In this document: in pieces, positions 8,287-17,167 of the stretch
How the letters are laid out: every line of letters starts with the position of its first letter
How positions within the stretch are numbered: position 1 is the first letter of the stretch
Assembly: GCF_017551775.1 (NCBI RefSeq)
Contig: NZ_JAFZKX010000029.1
Coordinates: forward strand, 1 to 58,687
Length of the DNA stretch: 58,687 bases
From: Fibrobacter sp.
GTDB taxonomy: Bacteria > Fibrobacterota > Fibrobacteria > Fibrobacterales > Fibrobacteraceae
Direction of reading: 5' to 3'
Notes under the pieces: generated by a model
Told to the model about the DNA's origin: nothing
The model's input: only the letters and a program-made list of their open reading frames with translations
The model's database searches: none
Position numbers and translations under genes: made by a program

Positions 8287-10400
8287 TGAGTCAAGCGAAA
8301 AAGCCTGTCACCCCCTTAAAGAACAAAAATTTCATCATTGTTCTTATCATGCTTGTCCTGCTCTTCGTGATGCTTCCGCTCACGGGGCAAGATAAGGTGC
8401 AAGACATGACGCGCACGGAATTCCTCGCCATGATGGGGGATTCCTCTAAGGTCATTACCGAACTTACCCTCCAGAAGACCCCCGACGGCATCATCATCGA
8501 GGGTGCCTACAAGATGTCTCCCGAAGAACTCGCCGAGGCTGCGAAGAGCAAGAGCGCCATCGCCCGCTTCACGCACACCGACAACACGGGTGACACGCGC
8601 AAGTTCTCGAGCCACATGCTCGAAATCAGCAACGAGCAGATTACCGCATGGGAAATGTTCAAGGGCGTCAAGGTCAAGATTATCCATGAATCGACCACGT
8701 GGATTGAGACCATCATGAGTTTCCTCCCCGTCATTCTCCTTATCGCCTTCTTCTGGATCATGACGAGCCGCCAGATGGGTGGCGGCGGCAAGAACCCGTT
8801 CAGCTTCGGCAAGAGCCAGGCGAAAATCCTCAGCACCGACCCGAAGAAGAAGACCACGTTCAACGACGTGGCGGGCTGTGACGAGGCCAAGCAGGACCTT
8901 CAGGAACTCGTGGAATTCCTCAAGGCCCCGAAAAAGTATGACGAACTCGGCGGACGCATTCCGAAGGGAGCTTTGCTCGTCGGGCCTCCGGGTACCGGTA
9001 AAACTCTCCTCGCCCGTGCAGTTGCGGGTGAAGCCGGCGTACCGTTCTTCAGCATGTCTGGTTCCGACTTCGTGGAAATGTTCGTGGGCGTGGGCGCAAG
9101 CCGCGTGCGCGACCTCTTCGAGACTGGCAAGAAGAATGCCCCGTGCATCCTGTTTATCGACGAAATCGACGCCGTGGGTCGCCAGCGTGGCGCAGGCCTC
9201 GGCGGCGGACACGACGAACGTGAACAGACATTGAACCAGTTGCTCGTCGAGATGGACGGCTTCGCTGCAAACGAAGGCGTCATCCTGATTGCGGCCACCA
9301 ACCGCCCCGACGTTCTCGACAAGGCGCTCCTGCGTCCGGGACGTTTCGACCGCCAGATCGTGGTGGGCCTCCCCGACCTCAAGGGCCGTGAAGAAATTTT
9401 GAAGGTGCATTTGAAGAAGAGAAAGGTCCCGCTCGACAAGGACGTGGACGTCTCTGCCATCGCGAAGGGCACTCCGGGCCTCGCCGGTGCCGACCTCGAG
9501 AATCTCGTGAACGAGGCCGCCCTCCTCGCCGCCAGGTTCAACAACAAGAAGGTCACGATGCTCGACTTCGAGGAAGCCCGCGACAAGCTCAGCATGGGTG
9601 CCGAGCGCCGCACGCTCCTCATGACCGACGAAGAGAAGCGCCATACGGCCTACCACGAAGCGGGCCACGCCCTCATGACGCTCCTGTGCAAGCACTCCGA
9701 CCCGCTCCACAAGATTACGATTATCCCGCGCGGCCGCGCCCTCGGCATCACGATGAGCCTGCCCGAACGCGACCAGGTGAGCTACAGCCGCGAATACGCC
9801 GAAGAACGCATCATGATCATGATGTCGGGCCGTCTCGCCGAACTAATCTTCTTCAACCACCAGAGCACCGGTGCCAGCAACGACATCCAGCGCGCTACCG
9901 AACTTGCCCGCAAGATGGTCACGGAATGGGGCTTCGACGAAGAAATCGGGCCGGTATGCTACAGCCGCGCCGATGGTGAAGTGTTCCTCGGCCGCGAAAT
10001 TTCCAAGCCCAAGGAAATGTCCGAGATGATGGCCGAAAAAATCGACAACGCCATCAACAACCTCATCAAGCGCATGGATCAGGCCGCCCGCAAGCTCCTC
10101 GAAGAGAACAAGGACAAGCTCATCGACCTCGCCGAAGCGCTGTTTGAATTCGAAGTACTCGACCGCGAAGAAATCGACAAGGTCATGGCGGGCGAAAAGC
10201 TCACCGGCACCAAGAAGAGCCGCCAGTACCAGGCTCTCGAAGAAATGGCCGAGAAGAAAAAGAAAGAAGAAACTCCCCCGCCCGACCCGGGCAGGCAACC
10301 GCCTATCGCCCCTGTGGCCGCCGGGACTCCCGTAGTCTCGAAGCCCGAAACCGCGGGCATTTCTTCTGTAGACATTCCACCTGAGGAACCGCAAGCCTAA
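8286..10400 (+). CDS. ftsH: ATP-dependent zinc metalloprotease FtsH
   Basis: This 704-residue membrane AAA+ protease degrades misassembled membrane proteins and selected soluble regulators. Two transmembrane segments (about 17-36 and 143-161) flank a periplasmic loop. The AAA domain has Walker A GPPGTGKT at 233-240, Walker [13 protein letters not shown] and the second-region-of-homology [20 protein letters not shown]. The zinc site is HEAGH at 457-461, with a downstream [12 protein letters not shown] segment likely to carry the third ligand Asp. The C-terminal tail of about 60 residues is Lys/Glu- then Pro-rich and probably disordered. A ribosome site (AAAGGA) precedes the ATG. Start and stop overlap tilS and folP as TAATG, so it is in the middle of a coupled operon. 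Confidence 0.97.
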   Translation: MSQAKKPVTPLKNKNFIIVLIMLVLLFVMLPLTGQDKVQDMTRTEFLAMMGDSSKVITELTLQKTPDGIIIEGAYKMSPEELAEAAKSKSAIARFTHTDNTGDTRKFSSHMLEISNEQITAWEMFKGVKVKIIHESTTWIETIMSFLPVILLIAFFWIMTSRQMGGGGKNPFSFGKSQAKILSTDPKKKTTFNDVAGCDEAKQDLQELVEFLKAPKKYDELGGRIPKGALLVGPPGTGKTLLARAVAGEAGVPFFSMSGSDFVEMFVGVGASRVRDLFETGKKNAPCILFIDEIDAVGRQRGAGLGGGHDEREQTLNQLLVEMDGFAANEGVILIAATNRPDVLDKALLRPGRFDRQIVVGLPDLKGREEILKVHLKKRKVPLDKDVDVSAIAKGTPGLAGADLENLVNEAALLAARFNNKKVTMLDFEEARDKLSMGAERRTLLMTDEEKRHTAYHEAGHALMTLLCKHSDPLHKITIIPRGRALGITMSLPERDQVSYSREYAEERIMIMMSGRLAELIFFNHQSTGASNDIQRATELARKMVTEWGFDEEIGPVCYSRADGEVFLGREISKPKEMSEMMAEKIDNAINNLIKRMDQAARKLLEENKDKLIDLAEALFEFEVLDREEIDKVMAGEKLTGTKKSRQYQALEEMAEKKKKEETPPPDPGRQPPIAPVAAGTPVVSKPETAGISSVDIPPEEPQA

Positions 10401-11311
10401 TGCTCAAGGATATATTCGAAAAGACACGTTCTAACCCATGGAAAATCGGCGACGATGTTATCGACTGCGCAACACCGCTCGTAATGGGTATAGTCAACAC
10501 GACTCCAGACAGTTTTTTCGACGGCGGCAAGCACAACACCCCCGAAGCTGCCTACGAGCATTCAATAATGCTCCTAGAACAGGGCGCAACCATCCTCGAC
10601 ATCGGCGGTGAAAGCAGCAGGCCCGGTTCGGCGCCCGTAAGCGAACAAGAAGAACTCGACCGCGTCTGCCCCGTAGTGGAAGCCCTCGCCCAGATGGCAA
10701 GCATTTCCGACGACCTCGAGAACCCGGGCAACCGCAAGTTCTACATCTCGGTCGATACGGTCAAGTCGAAAGTCGCCCGTGAATGCATGCGCCTCGGCGC
10801 CCACATCATCAACGACATCAGCGCCTGCTCCATGGATCCGGACATGCTCTCTACCGTGGCAGCAACCGGAGCAAGCGTCGTGCTCAACCACATGCGCGGC
10901 TCCTTCGGCAACATGCAGAACGATTTCAAGCCCTACGCAGACGTGGTGGAAGAGGTAAAAAGCGAACTTTTCGCCCAGGTGGACAAGCTCCTTGCCCTGG
11001 GTGTCGAAAAAGCGAAGATTTGCATCGATCCCGGAATCGGGTTCGGCAAGACCGTGCAGGACAACATCGACCTGATGAAGGCCACCGACGTGTTCGCAGA
11101 GACGGGCTACCCCGTGCTCATCGGGACATCCCGCAAGTCCTACATCGGGAAGATGCCGGGGCTCGAAAAGAGCGACAGGCTCATCCCGACGGTCACCGCA
11201 GGCATTGTCGCAGCCATCGGCGGGGCTTCCGTCATCCGCGTGCACGATGTCCGCGAGGCAAAAGAATCTATACTTTACCTGGAGGCCCTGAAGTCCAATG
11301 GTACTGTTTAA
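10400..11311 (+). CDS. folP: Dihydropteroate synthase FolP
   Basis: FolP condenses p-aminobenzoate with hydroxymethyl-dihydropterin diphosphate in folate synthesis and is the sulfonamide target. The 303-residue TIM-barrel protein shows MGIVNTTPDSFFDGG near residue 32, DIGGESSRPGSAPV, and CIDPGIGFGKT, all signature pterin- and phosphate-binding segments. The start overlaps the ftsH stop, and the end overlaps the cdaA start by 14 bases. A folP-cdaA pairing is also seen in several other bacterial phyla. Confidence 0.96.
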   Translation: MLKDIFEKTRSNPWKIGDDVIDCATPLVMGIVNTTPDSFFDGGKHNTPEAAYEHSIMLLEQGATILDIGGESSRPGSAPVSEQEELDRVCPVVEALAQMASISDDLENPGNRKFYISVDTVKSKVARECMRLGAHIINDISACSMDPDMLSTVAATGASVVLNHMRGSFGNMQNDFKPYADVVEEVKSELFAQVDKLLALGVEKAKICIDPGIGFGKTVQDNIDLMKATDVFAETGYPVLIGTSRKSYIGKMPGLEKSDRLIPTVTAGIVAAIGGASVIRVHDVREAKESILYLEALKSNGTV

Positions 11312-12128
11312 ACTCTTCGACGTCATCGATGTCCGCATGGCCGACATCCTGGACATCCTCCTGGTGTCCATAATCCTGTATTACGTGTTCCTGCTGTTCA
11401 GGGGCACCCGCGCCGTGCAGATGATCGTGGGCGGCCTCCTCCTGATTGTCGCGTGGCTCATTGCGCAATGGTGGGAACTGCGAAGCATCACGTGGCTGCT
11501 CAGTAACCTGACGGGTATCGGTATCGTGGCTTTGGTGATTTTGTTCCAGCCCGAAATCCGAAGCGCCCTTACCCGTATCGGCCAGATGATAAGCCGAGCG
11601 GACCTGCGGCAGCTCTTCTTCCACTCCAGCGGCCTCGACGAAGTGACTGAATCCATTACATCGGCAGTGCAAGACCTCGCAAAGAACCGCGTGGGTGCGC
11701 TCATCGTGCTCGAAAAACGCGTGGGGCTTCGCAACTACGAAGAGACCGGTGAAATATTGAACGCCCGCATCAGTTCCCGACTGCTCCGCGCTTTGTTCTT
11801 CCCGAATTCCGCACTTCACGATGGTGCCGTGCTCCTCAACAGCCAGCGCATCGTCGCCGCAGGGTGCATCCTCCCCATGCCCACGGGTAACGCCGAAGGC
11901 GATGCGGGCTACGGCATGCGCCACCGCGCAGCAAAGGCTCTCGCTGCCGAATGCGACGCCATGGTCATCGTCGTCTCCGAAGAAACGGGCGGCATCTCCA
12001 TCGCCTACAGGAACAGCCTGCGCCGCAAGCTTTCCATCAAGGAACTGGAAGCCGAAATCAAGCGCCATTGGGCGGAACTCTACCACGAAGAAACTGCCAC
12101 CGCCGAAAAAATCCAGGTGGACGAATAG
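11298..12128 (+). CDS. cdaA: Diadenylate cyclase CdaA (c-di-AMP synthesis)
   Basis: CdaA makes the second messenger c-di-AMP from two ATP and sits in the inner membrane. The 276-residue protein has three predicted N-terminal membrane helices (about 18-35, 40-58, 62-80) and then the DAC domain with the catalytic HDGAVLL (about 174-180) and GMRHRAAKAL (about 204) motifs. A GGAGG lies 13 bases before the ATG at 11298; MADILDILL at 11337 is a later possible start. In Firmicutes cdaA lies with cdaR and glmM; here no cdaR is adjacent and the partner is folP. c-di-AMP usually controls turgor, potassium and cell-wall balance. Confidence 0.95.
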   Translation: MVLFKLFDVIDVRMADILDILLVSIILYYVFLLFRGTRAVQMIVGGLLLIVAWLIAQWWELRSITWLLSNLTGIGIVALVILFQPEIRSALTRIGQMISRADLRQLFFHSSGLDEVTESITSAVQDLAKNRVGALIVLEKRVGLRNYEETGEILNARISSRLLRALFFPNSALHDGAVLLNSQRIVAAGCILPMPTGNAEGDAGYGMRHRAAKALAAECDAMVIVVSEETGGISIAYRNSLRRKLSIKELEAEIKRHWAELYHEETATAEKIQVDE

Positions 12129-12186
12129 TCCCATTCCGCGCAGGTAAGCAAATCCATAAAATTTTCAACTGGCAACACAGAGTACT

Positions 12187-13455
12187 ATGAGCACGAACGA
12201 AAAAGAAGAAAAAAAGACCACAGACACGCAAAACAAGGAAAACAAGAGAAAGAAGAAGAACATTGCCGTTCTGGTAATCATGTTCCTTTTGCTGCTGTGC
12301 CTTTTCATAGTGCAGTGCCAGCTCGACAAGATGAAGCAGGAAGCCCTGCAAAAGCAACAGGAAACCGAACTCGAGGCAAGACAGAAGTATATCCTCGACA
12401 GCCTGCGCCGCATCGAGAAGATGAAGGCGGACAGCCTCGCCGAAGCGGCCCGCGTCGCCGACAGCCTCGCACAGGATTCCATGCGCCTTGCCGATTCCCT
12501 CCGCGTCGCAGACAGCCTCGCCTCGCTCAAGCCCGAGATAAACAAGGACAGCCTGCGCCATGTGCGCGATAGCATCAAGCACGTACGCGACAGCGTCGCC
12601 GCCGCCGACAAGGCCCGCAACGATTCCCTCGCGGCAGTCGCCGACAGCCTCGCAAAACTCGAAAAAGCCCGCCTCGATTCCCTCGAAAAGAAGCGCGTGC
12701 AGGACAGCATCCGAGCCGCCGACCAGACGCCCCCAGGAGCCGAAATCGTACCGCCCGCAGGCCGCTACTACGACCCCATCAAGCTGAAAGTCAAGTGCGA
12801 CGAAATCAAGTGCAAGACATTCCTTTCCATCGGTGACACGCTCAACCCGCAAGAGGCGGGCAAGGCAGTGGAATACAACAAGACCGGCAGCGTGTTCTTC
12901 TACGCCGAAGACTCGGTCGGAAACCGCACCCCGTGGGAAGAAGCCAAGTATGACATGGCATCGGACAACATCTGCGGGAAGCACGCCTACCCCGTTCCCG
13001 TCGGCGGAAAGACGGTTTGCGTGGACGCCTACGAATACCCGAACGAACCCGACGCCAACCCGCGCGACATGGTGAGCCAGGAACAGGCGGTGGAACTCTG
13101 CCAGCAGGCAGGCAAGCACCTGTGCACCATCGACGAATGGCAGGCGGCATGCCGCGGCAAGGACAAGACGCGCTTCTCCTATGGCGACAGCTACAAGCAG
13201 AACAAGTGCAACACGAACACCAAGGCCATGAAGCGCAGCGGGCGCAAGGAACAGTGCCGCAGCTGGTACGGCATGTACGACATGAACGGAAACCTGTGGG
13301 AATGGACTTCGACCGCAAGCAAGGACCACCCGAACATGTTCTTGGTGGCTGGCGGCGCATGGAACACGAACAACGAAAGCAAGTGCACCGACAACAAGTT
13401 CAGCTTCTATCCGCAGAACCAGTACCCGAGCGTCGGGTTTAGATGCTGCAAGTGA
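12187..13455 (+). CDS. Membrane-anchored SUMF1/FGE-sulfatase-domain protein
   Basis: The 422-residue protein starts with a charged cytoplasmic tail of about 30 residues, a single membrane helix (NIAVLVIMFLLLLCLFIVQC), then a coiled-coil region of about 130 residues with repeated ADSLA/RVADSL units. A segment around 180-255 (PPGAEIVPPAGRYYDPI...SVFFYAEDSVGN) resembles the C-terminal domain of chitobiase-type enzymes. The last 165 residues are a formylglycine-generating-enzyme-like domain: AVELCQQAGKHLCTIDEWQA, GMYDMNGNLWEWTS, GGAW, and the terminal VGFRCCK. In bacteria such domains are often binding or assembly modules rather than sulfatase activators, so an enzymatic role is not claimed. The start ATG has no clear ribosome site. 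Confidence 0.85.
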   Translation: MSTNEKEEKKTTDTQNKENKRKKKNIAVLVIMFLLLLCLFIVQCQLDKMKQEALQKQQETELEARQKYILDSLRRIEKMKADSLAEAARVADSLAQDSMRLADSLRVADSLASLKPEINKDSLRHVRDSIKHVRDSVAAADKARNDSLAAVADSLAKLEKARLDSLEKKRVQDSIRAADQTPPGAEIVPPAGRYYDPIKLKVKCDEIKCKTFLSIGDTLNPQEAGKAVEYNKTGSVFFYAEDSVGNRTPWEEAKYDMASDNICGKHAYPVPVGGKTVCVDAYEYPNEPDANPRDMVSQEQAVELCQQAGKHLCTIDEWQAACRGKDKTRFSYGDSYKQNKCNTNTKAMKRSGRKEQCRSWYGMYDMNGNLWEWTSTASKDHPNMFLVAGGAWNTNNESKCTDNKFSFYPQNQYPSVGFRCCK

Positions 13456-13462
13456 CCTTCAG

Positions 13463-13610
13463 GTCATGCTGACGAATGTCAGCATCAGATATAAACATTT
13501 TGACCCTGTCGTCATGCTGAGGACGCTCAGCATCGGATATAAACATTCCGACCCTGAGAGTCCTCAGGGTGACGAGGACGACCAAGTCCTCAGGGTGACG
13601 ATGGAGATAG
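13463..13610 (+). repeat. Two 48-base palindromic repeat units plus short direct repeats
   Basis: Units begin GTCATGCTGA at 13463 and 13511 (48-base period). Each has an ATGCTGA..TCAGCAT hairpin, then GATATAAACATT and GACCCTG. They are followed by two copies of AGTCCTCAGGGTGACGA. The region lies between convergent genes. Inverted copies occur at 37342-37443, so this is a dispersed REP/BIME-like element. Confidence 0.8.
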
Positions 13611-13623
13611 TCCTCTGGGAGAC

Positions 13624-14154
13624 TCAATCAAGTAATTCCACGTGCAGGTGTTCGGCTTCGCCCTTTTCCCATAGCACGCGGGCACGGCCTTCCAAGCGCT
13701 TCTGCGACATGTCGATAACACTCCGGCGTTCCTCGGGCAACAGTCCCTTCAGGCGGAAATCGAGCGCCTTGTTCTCGTAGTGTTTTGAATTGCGGGCATG
13801 ATACGGGAAATCGTTCCCGCTTGTTATCACCGGCACGTATTCATACCCCATGACGGAGTGAAACACGTTTATCACCTCCAGCGCGACAGAATCCAGAGCC
13901 GGTTCCATGCTTTCGAGGTACACGCCATGCTTCTGCTTGGTACGCTGGAGCACGAGCCTGTGAACGGCACGGCTGTTAAACGGCATTTTCTGCGCCTTCA
14001 GGCTGCGCAGGTAGGCTTCCGCATCAAAAACGGGCACCTCGACAACCACCGGTTCATAGTGTGGCACGGAGCGCTTGTTCGTGTGAATAAGCCAGCAGAC
14101 GCCTCCGAGAAGCAAAATGGCCAGAAAAAGCGGTATTATGGCGAGACACTTCAT
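13624..14154 (-). CDS. M15-like zinc peptidase, membrane-anchored
   Basis: The 176-residue protein has an N-terminal signal anchor (CLAIIPLFLAILLLGGVCWL). The C-terminal half carries SKHYENKALDFR and, close to the end, EHLHVELLD, which match the SxH-x(6)-D and HxH zinc-ligand pattern of M15 peptidases (D-Ala-D-Ala carboxypeptidase or endolysin type). It is therefore probably a periplasmic peptidoglycan peptidase. The match is limited to this core, and the family has members with other substrates. It diverges from the lipoprotein gene at 14187 across only 32 bases. Confidence 0.75.
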   Translation of the reverse strand: MKCLAIIPLFLAILLLGGVCWLIHTNKRSVPHYEPVVVEVPVFDAEAYLRSLKAQKMPFNSRAVHRLVLQRTKQKHGVYLESMEPALDSVALEVINVFHSVMGYEYVPVITSGNDFPYHARNSKHYENKALDFRLKGLLPEERRSVIDMSQKRLEGRARVLWEKGEAEHLHVELLD

Positions 14155-14173
14155 TTACACGGAAAAAAATAAC

Positions 14174-14179
14174 TATTTT
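14174..14179 (+). promoter_or_regulatory. TATTTT -10 box, near-leaderless start
   Basis: TATTTT is followed by GAGAAGC and then the ATG at 14187, leaving only 7 bases. No Shine-Dalgarno sequence is present. Confidence 0.45.
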
Positions 14180-14186
14180 GAGAAGC

Positions 14187-14549
14187 ATGAAAAAGCTAAT
14201 CTCTCTCGCCGTTCTTTCCATCGTTCCTATGATTTTCACCGCCTGCGGGCAAAATGCGGACAAGGGTTCCTTCGTCGGCTACTGGCAGGGTGAAGCCAAC
14301 ACCATCTTCGAAGTGCTGACCGAAAACGGACAGGACTTCATCATCCGCAACATCCACGGTGACCTCACCGCCAAAATCGAAGATGGCGAACTCCGCGGCA
14401 AGAACGACATGGACATGGCCTACTCCATGAAGGTCAAGGGCGATTCCGCCTACTACCTCTTCGCCGACATCACGACCGGTTACAAGAGGATTTCCAAGGA
14501 CGAATACGACAAGATCTTCGCGACGCTCTCGAAGCCCGCGATCCAGTAA
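14187..14549 (+). CDS. Small lipoprotein of unknown function
   Basis: The 120-residue protein starts MKKLISLAVLSIVPMIFTAC, a lipoprotein signal with the lipidated Cys at 20. The mature part (GSFVGYWQGEANTIFEVL and onwards) suggests a small beta-sheet protein with alternating hydrophobic residues, perhaps lipocalin-like, but no family is recognised. The ATG at 14187 is preferred to the TTG at 14178 because of the signal sequence and the -10-like box just upstream. Confidence 0.75.
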   Translation: MKKLISLAVLSIVPMIFTACGQNADKGSFVGYWQGEANTIFEVLTENGQDFIIRNIHGDLTAKIEDGELRGKNDMDMAYSMKVKGDSAYYLFADITTGYKRISKDEYDKIFATLSKPAIQ

Positions 14550-14573
14550 GCAGAACGGCCAATAGCCGCTCCG

Positions 14574-15341
14574 CTACTTTCCGTTCATCGTTTCGATAAC
14601 GATTTGTTCAAGTGCCTTCTGGTTAGGCACTCCGCTCCATACACCCTTGATATAGCCTTCGCTGTCCAGGAGCATCAGCGTGGGTACGGCGCGTATCCCG
14701 TAACGGCGCCACAGATCCTTTGTTGCATCGCGGTATAGCGGATAAGGCGAGCGGTGCTGTTTTTCGTAGAACGCGTTCAGCGTCGAAAGGTTCTCGTCGG
14801 CAATACCGATGACCTCGAGTCCCTGGTTCCCGAGCTTCGCATAGATGCTCTCGAGTATGGGGAGCGTCTGGCGGCAGGGGCCGCACCAGGTCGCCCAGAA
14901 GTCGAGCAAGGTCGCCTTGGGCTTAGCCTTGCGCTTGTCGCCGTTCTGGTAGAAGTTCTTGCCGAATTCCGCCATCTTGCTTCCGATAGCCGAACCCGTA
15001 AGGCTGCTGATATCGTCGGGCCTGTCGGTAAGCTTCACCTTGAGGTTCTTCTTTTTTCCATCGCGCAAAATTTCGACCGCGACGGTCGAACCCGCCTTCG
15101 ACGACGATATCACCGAAGTAATCTGGGACATGTCGTTGAGCGGCTTGCCCGCAAACCCGATGACCTTGTCACCCGCGACAATACCCGCGGCAACGCAGCC
15201 CGAACCGGGATGCACGCCCTTCACGTCGAGCGCAAGGTGGTTCTCATATTCCGTCTTCTTGAAAATAAGCCCGAGCCACGGGCCCGCAAAAGACGGGACA
15301 GCAAAAAACAGGATTGCAAAAAACGCGATTAGTCGAAACAT
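14574..15341 (-). CDS. Exported PDZ-thioredoxin (TlpA-like) fusion
   Basis: After a cleavable signal peptide (MFRLIAFFAILFFAVPSFAG) this 255-residue protein has a PDZ-like domain at about 22-105 (GVHPGSGCVAAGIVAGDKVI, LNDMSQITSVI). A thioredoxin fold at about 135-250 follows, with the redox-active WCGPC at 152-156 and the cis-proline segment RAVPTLMLLD. TlpA/ResA-like proteins reduce periplasmic disulfides, for example in cytochrome c maturation. The PDZ part may direct it to exposed C termini of client proteins. The extra Cys49 in the PDZ domain could interact with the redox centre. It probably shares a transcript with the upstream barrel-protein gene, 13 bases away. Confidence 0.85.
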   Translation of the reverse strand: MFRLIAFFAILFFAVPSFAGPWLGLIFKKTEYENHLALDVKGVHPGSGCVAAGIVAGDKVIGFAGKPLNDMSQITSVISSSKAGSTVAVEILRDGKKKNLKVKLTDRPDDISSLTGSAIGSKMAEFGKNFYQNGDKRKAKPKATLLDFWATWCGPCRQTLPILESIYAKLGNQGLEVIGIADENLSTLNAFYEKQHRSPYPLYRDATKDLWRRYGIRAVPTLMLLDSEGYIKGVWSGVPNQKALEQIVIETMNGK

Positions 15342-15354
15342 CTAAACGACCCCT

Positions 15355-15936
15355 CTAGAAAAACAGAATGGAAAATCTCGCATGAAGGAAGAACCGAACC
15401 GGTTCCATATACGGTCCGACAATATTCATCTTCTCGTTTTCCTTCTCGACCGGATGCCCAGCGACAACGCTTCCGTAGAATTCGAATCGGCCGAAGAGAT
15501 CGGCCTTCTTGAAAAAGAGCATATCGCGACCATAGCCAAAGGAAATCACCGGCGAAAAATACGTCTCGTCGTAATCGAGATAGAACGCCGACACAGCGAA
15601 CTTCAGGTAGTCATCGTGTCCGCTGCGCATGAGCGAACCCTTGAAATACCAGTGGCAGTCCAAGCCGAACTCGAGAAAATCCGCGACAAACGGAACCGTA
15701 CCATAGAGCCCGAGCGAAACATTCTTGTGCACCCTGTATTCGGCATCGAGACTCACGGAACCGTCGATGGACTTTAGGTAGTAAAGGAGCGAGGCTCCCC
15801 CGCCGAAAATAAACGAAGGCAGCGGCCGCTCGTCCTTGGAGGCGCCGTCCTCGATGGGCAGTCCCATGAAATCGTCCGCATGGCCCAAAGCTATGGCGAA
15901 CAGGAGAACCGCTGCTGTTTTACGCAGGAAATTCAT
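15355..15936 (-). CDS. Predicted outer-membrane beta-barrel protein
   Basis: The protein of about 193 residues begins MNFLRKTAAVLLFAIALGHA, a cleavable signal peptide. The body shows alternating hydrophobic and polar strands (GSVSLDAEYRVHKNVSLGLY, GRFEFYGSVVAGHPVEKENE) and ends in ARFSILFF. A terminal Phe is typical for outer-membrane barrels recognised by the BAM complex. No specific family is recognised. The ATG at 15936 gives the signal peptide; the TTG at 15951 is less likely. It lies 20 bases downstream of the dihydroorotate dehydrogenase gene on the same strand. Confidence 0.65.
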   Translation of the reverse strand: MNFLRKTAAVLLFAIALGHADDFMGLPIEDGASKDERPLPSFIFGGGASLLYYLKSIDGSVSLDAEYRVHKNVSLGLYGTVPFVADFLEFGLDCHWYFKGSLMRSGHDDYLKFAVSAFYLDYDETYFSPVISFGYGRDMLFFKKADLFGRFEFYGSVVAGHPVEKENEKMNIVGPYMEPVRFFLHARFSILFF

Positions 15937-15956
15937 ACAAACCAATCCCAAACACG

Positions 15957-17132
15957 CTACTTCTTCGGATTGCGGTCGTCGTACTCGCCGAGCGACTTGT
16001 ATCCGTCATTCAGCATCGCATCCATGAGTTCATTGCGCATGGCATGCGCCGCCATCCAGCGGAAGGCGACCACGGAATAGCACTGCACGGCATCTACACC
16101 CATCTTGATGAGGTCATAAACCTTGTAGCCATGGTCTATGCCACCACAAGCGATGATGCTCATCTGCGGGTAGTGTTCGCGAATGTACTTCACGTTCCAC
16201 ACCATGTTCTCGAACAGCGGACGGCCCGACATTCCACCGCAGTCTCCGTCGGCACGAAGCGGCGTCAGGTCTTCGAACTTCGCGTTCACGGGCAGTTCGC
16301 TCAATTTCGCGGTCGGGTATGTATTCCCGATTACCACGCCATTCACTCCGGTGCGCACGAGCATATCCATGATGGATATCAGGTGGCGTTCCGAAAGGTC
16401 GGGGCTGAGTTTCGCGTATACGGCCTTGCGCAGTCCAAGCCCATTGCGGAAGTTCATGATTTCGGTAAAGATGCGTTCCGAGAAACTCATATCCAAATCG
16501 ACGCGGGACTCGCCCGTATTGGGGCAGCTCACGTTGATTTCGATGTAGTCCGCCGCGCGGTAGGCAATCGAAAAACTTTCGATGATATCCTTCAGTTTTT
16601 CTTCGGGGTCAACAAGCCCCGGCGTCTCGGCGACAGAAATGCCGACGCAGAGTCCGGCCTTGTGCGCCTTCACGAGCTGCGCATCCACGCGCTTCGCGAT
16701 GACATCGACACCCTCGTTGTTGAGGCCCATGCTGTTGTGGATGGCACGGTCTTCTTCCAAAAATCCTATGCGGGGCCTATGCGTGTTGCCTTCGCGGAAA
16801 TGGCGAGTCGCAGTCCCTACGGTAATGCCGCCGAACCCGACGTTCGCATAATCCTTGATGCGTTCCGCCGTCTTGTTCGCACCCGCGGCCAAGATAATGG
16901 GACAGCCCAGGTAAAGCGAATTGCTGTGGTCCGAAAAAGTGATGACTCGGCGCAGCGGCTTGGTCAAATCCGGACGCCCGCCCATGAACGGAATGAACGG
17001 CGCGAAGCGCGCTACATACTTGAACGAATCATGGCGGAACTCCGGCGAATTGTGGAAGATCCGGCGGATAAGGGCAAGAACCTTGTCGCTAAAGCGCAAA
17101 TAATATTCGTGGTTGATACAATCATTTCCCAT
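15957..17132 (-). CDS. pyrD: Dihydroorotate dehydrogenase (PyrD family)
   Basis: PyrD oxidises dihydroorotate to orotate in pyrimidine synthesis with FMN. The 391-residue protein has the quinone-dependent (class 2) layout, with an N-terminal helical extension (DKVLALIRRIFHNSPEFRH) before the barrel. Flavin and substrate segments include LAAGANKTAERIKDY, GFGGITVGTAT, NSMGLNNEGVD, INVSCPNTGESR, and the phosphate-binding IIACGGIDHG. At the catalytic-base position in SCPNT the residue is Cys203, as in class 1 enzymes; class 2 enzymes usually have Ser. The start ATG has no ribosome site. It diverges from the peptidase gene at 17168. Confidence 0.88.
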   Translation of the reverse strand: MGNDCINHEYYLRFSDKVLALIRRIFHNSPEFRHDSFKYVARFAPFIPFMGGRPDLTKPLRRVITFSDHSNSLYLGCPIILAAGANKTAERIKDYANVGFGGITVGTATRHFREGNTHRPRIGFLEEDRAIHNSMGLNNEGVDVIAKRVDAQLVKAHKAGLCVGISVAETPGLVDPEEKLKDIIESFSIAYRAADYIEINVSCPNTGESRVDLDMSFSERIFTEIMNFRNGLGLRKAVYAKLSPDLSERHLISIMDMLVRTGVNGVVIGNTYPTAKLSELPVNAKFEDLTPLRADGDCGGMSGRPLFENMVWNVKYIREHYPQMSIIACGGIDHGYKVYDLIKMGVDAVQCYSVVAFRWMAAHAMRNELMDAMLNDGYKSLGEYDDRNPKK

Positions 17133-17167
17133 ATTATTTAAATTACAAAAAAAAAGAGGTCAAGATA

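Noticed and set aside
12058-13329. 423-residue ORF antisense to the SUMF1-domain gene
   Set aside because: It is low-complexity Val/Leu/Ala-rich, caused by the repeated ADSLA codons of the real gene.
13463-13610. Possible CRISPR array
   Set aside because: Only two units occur, with no unique spacers; the repeated part is itself palindromic and also dispersed elsewhere, so it is REP-like.
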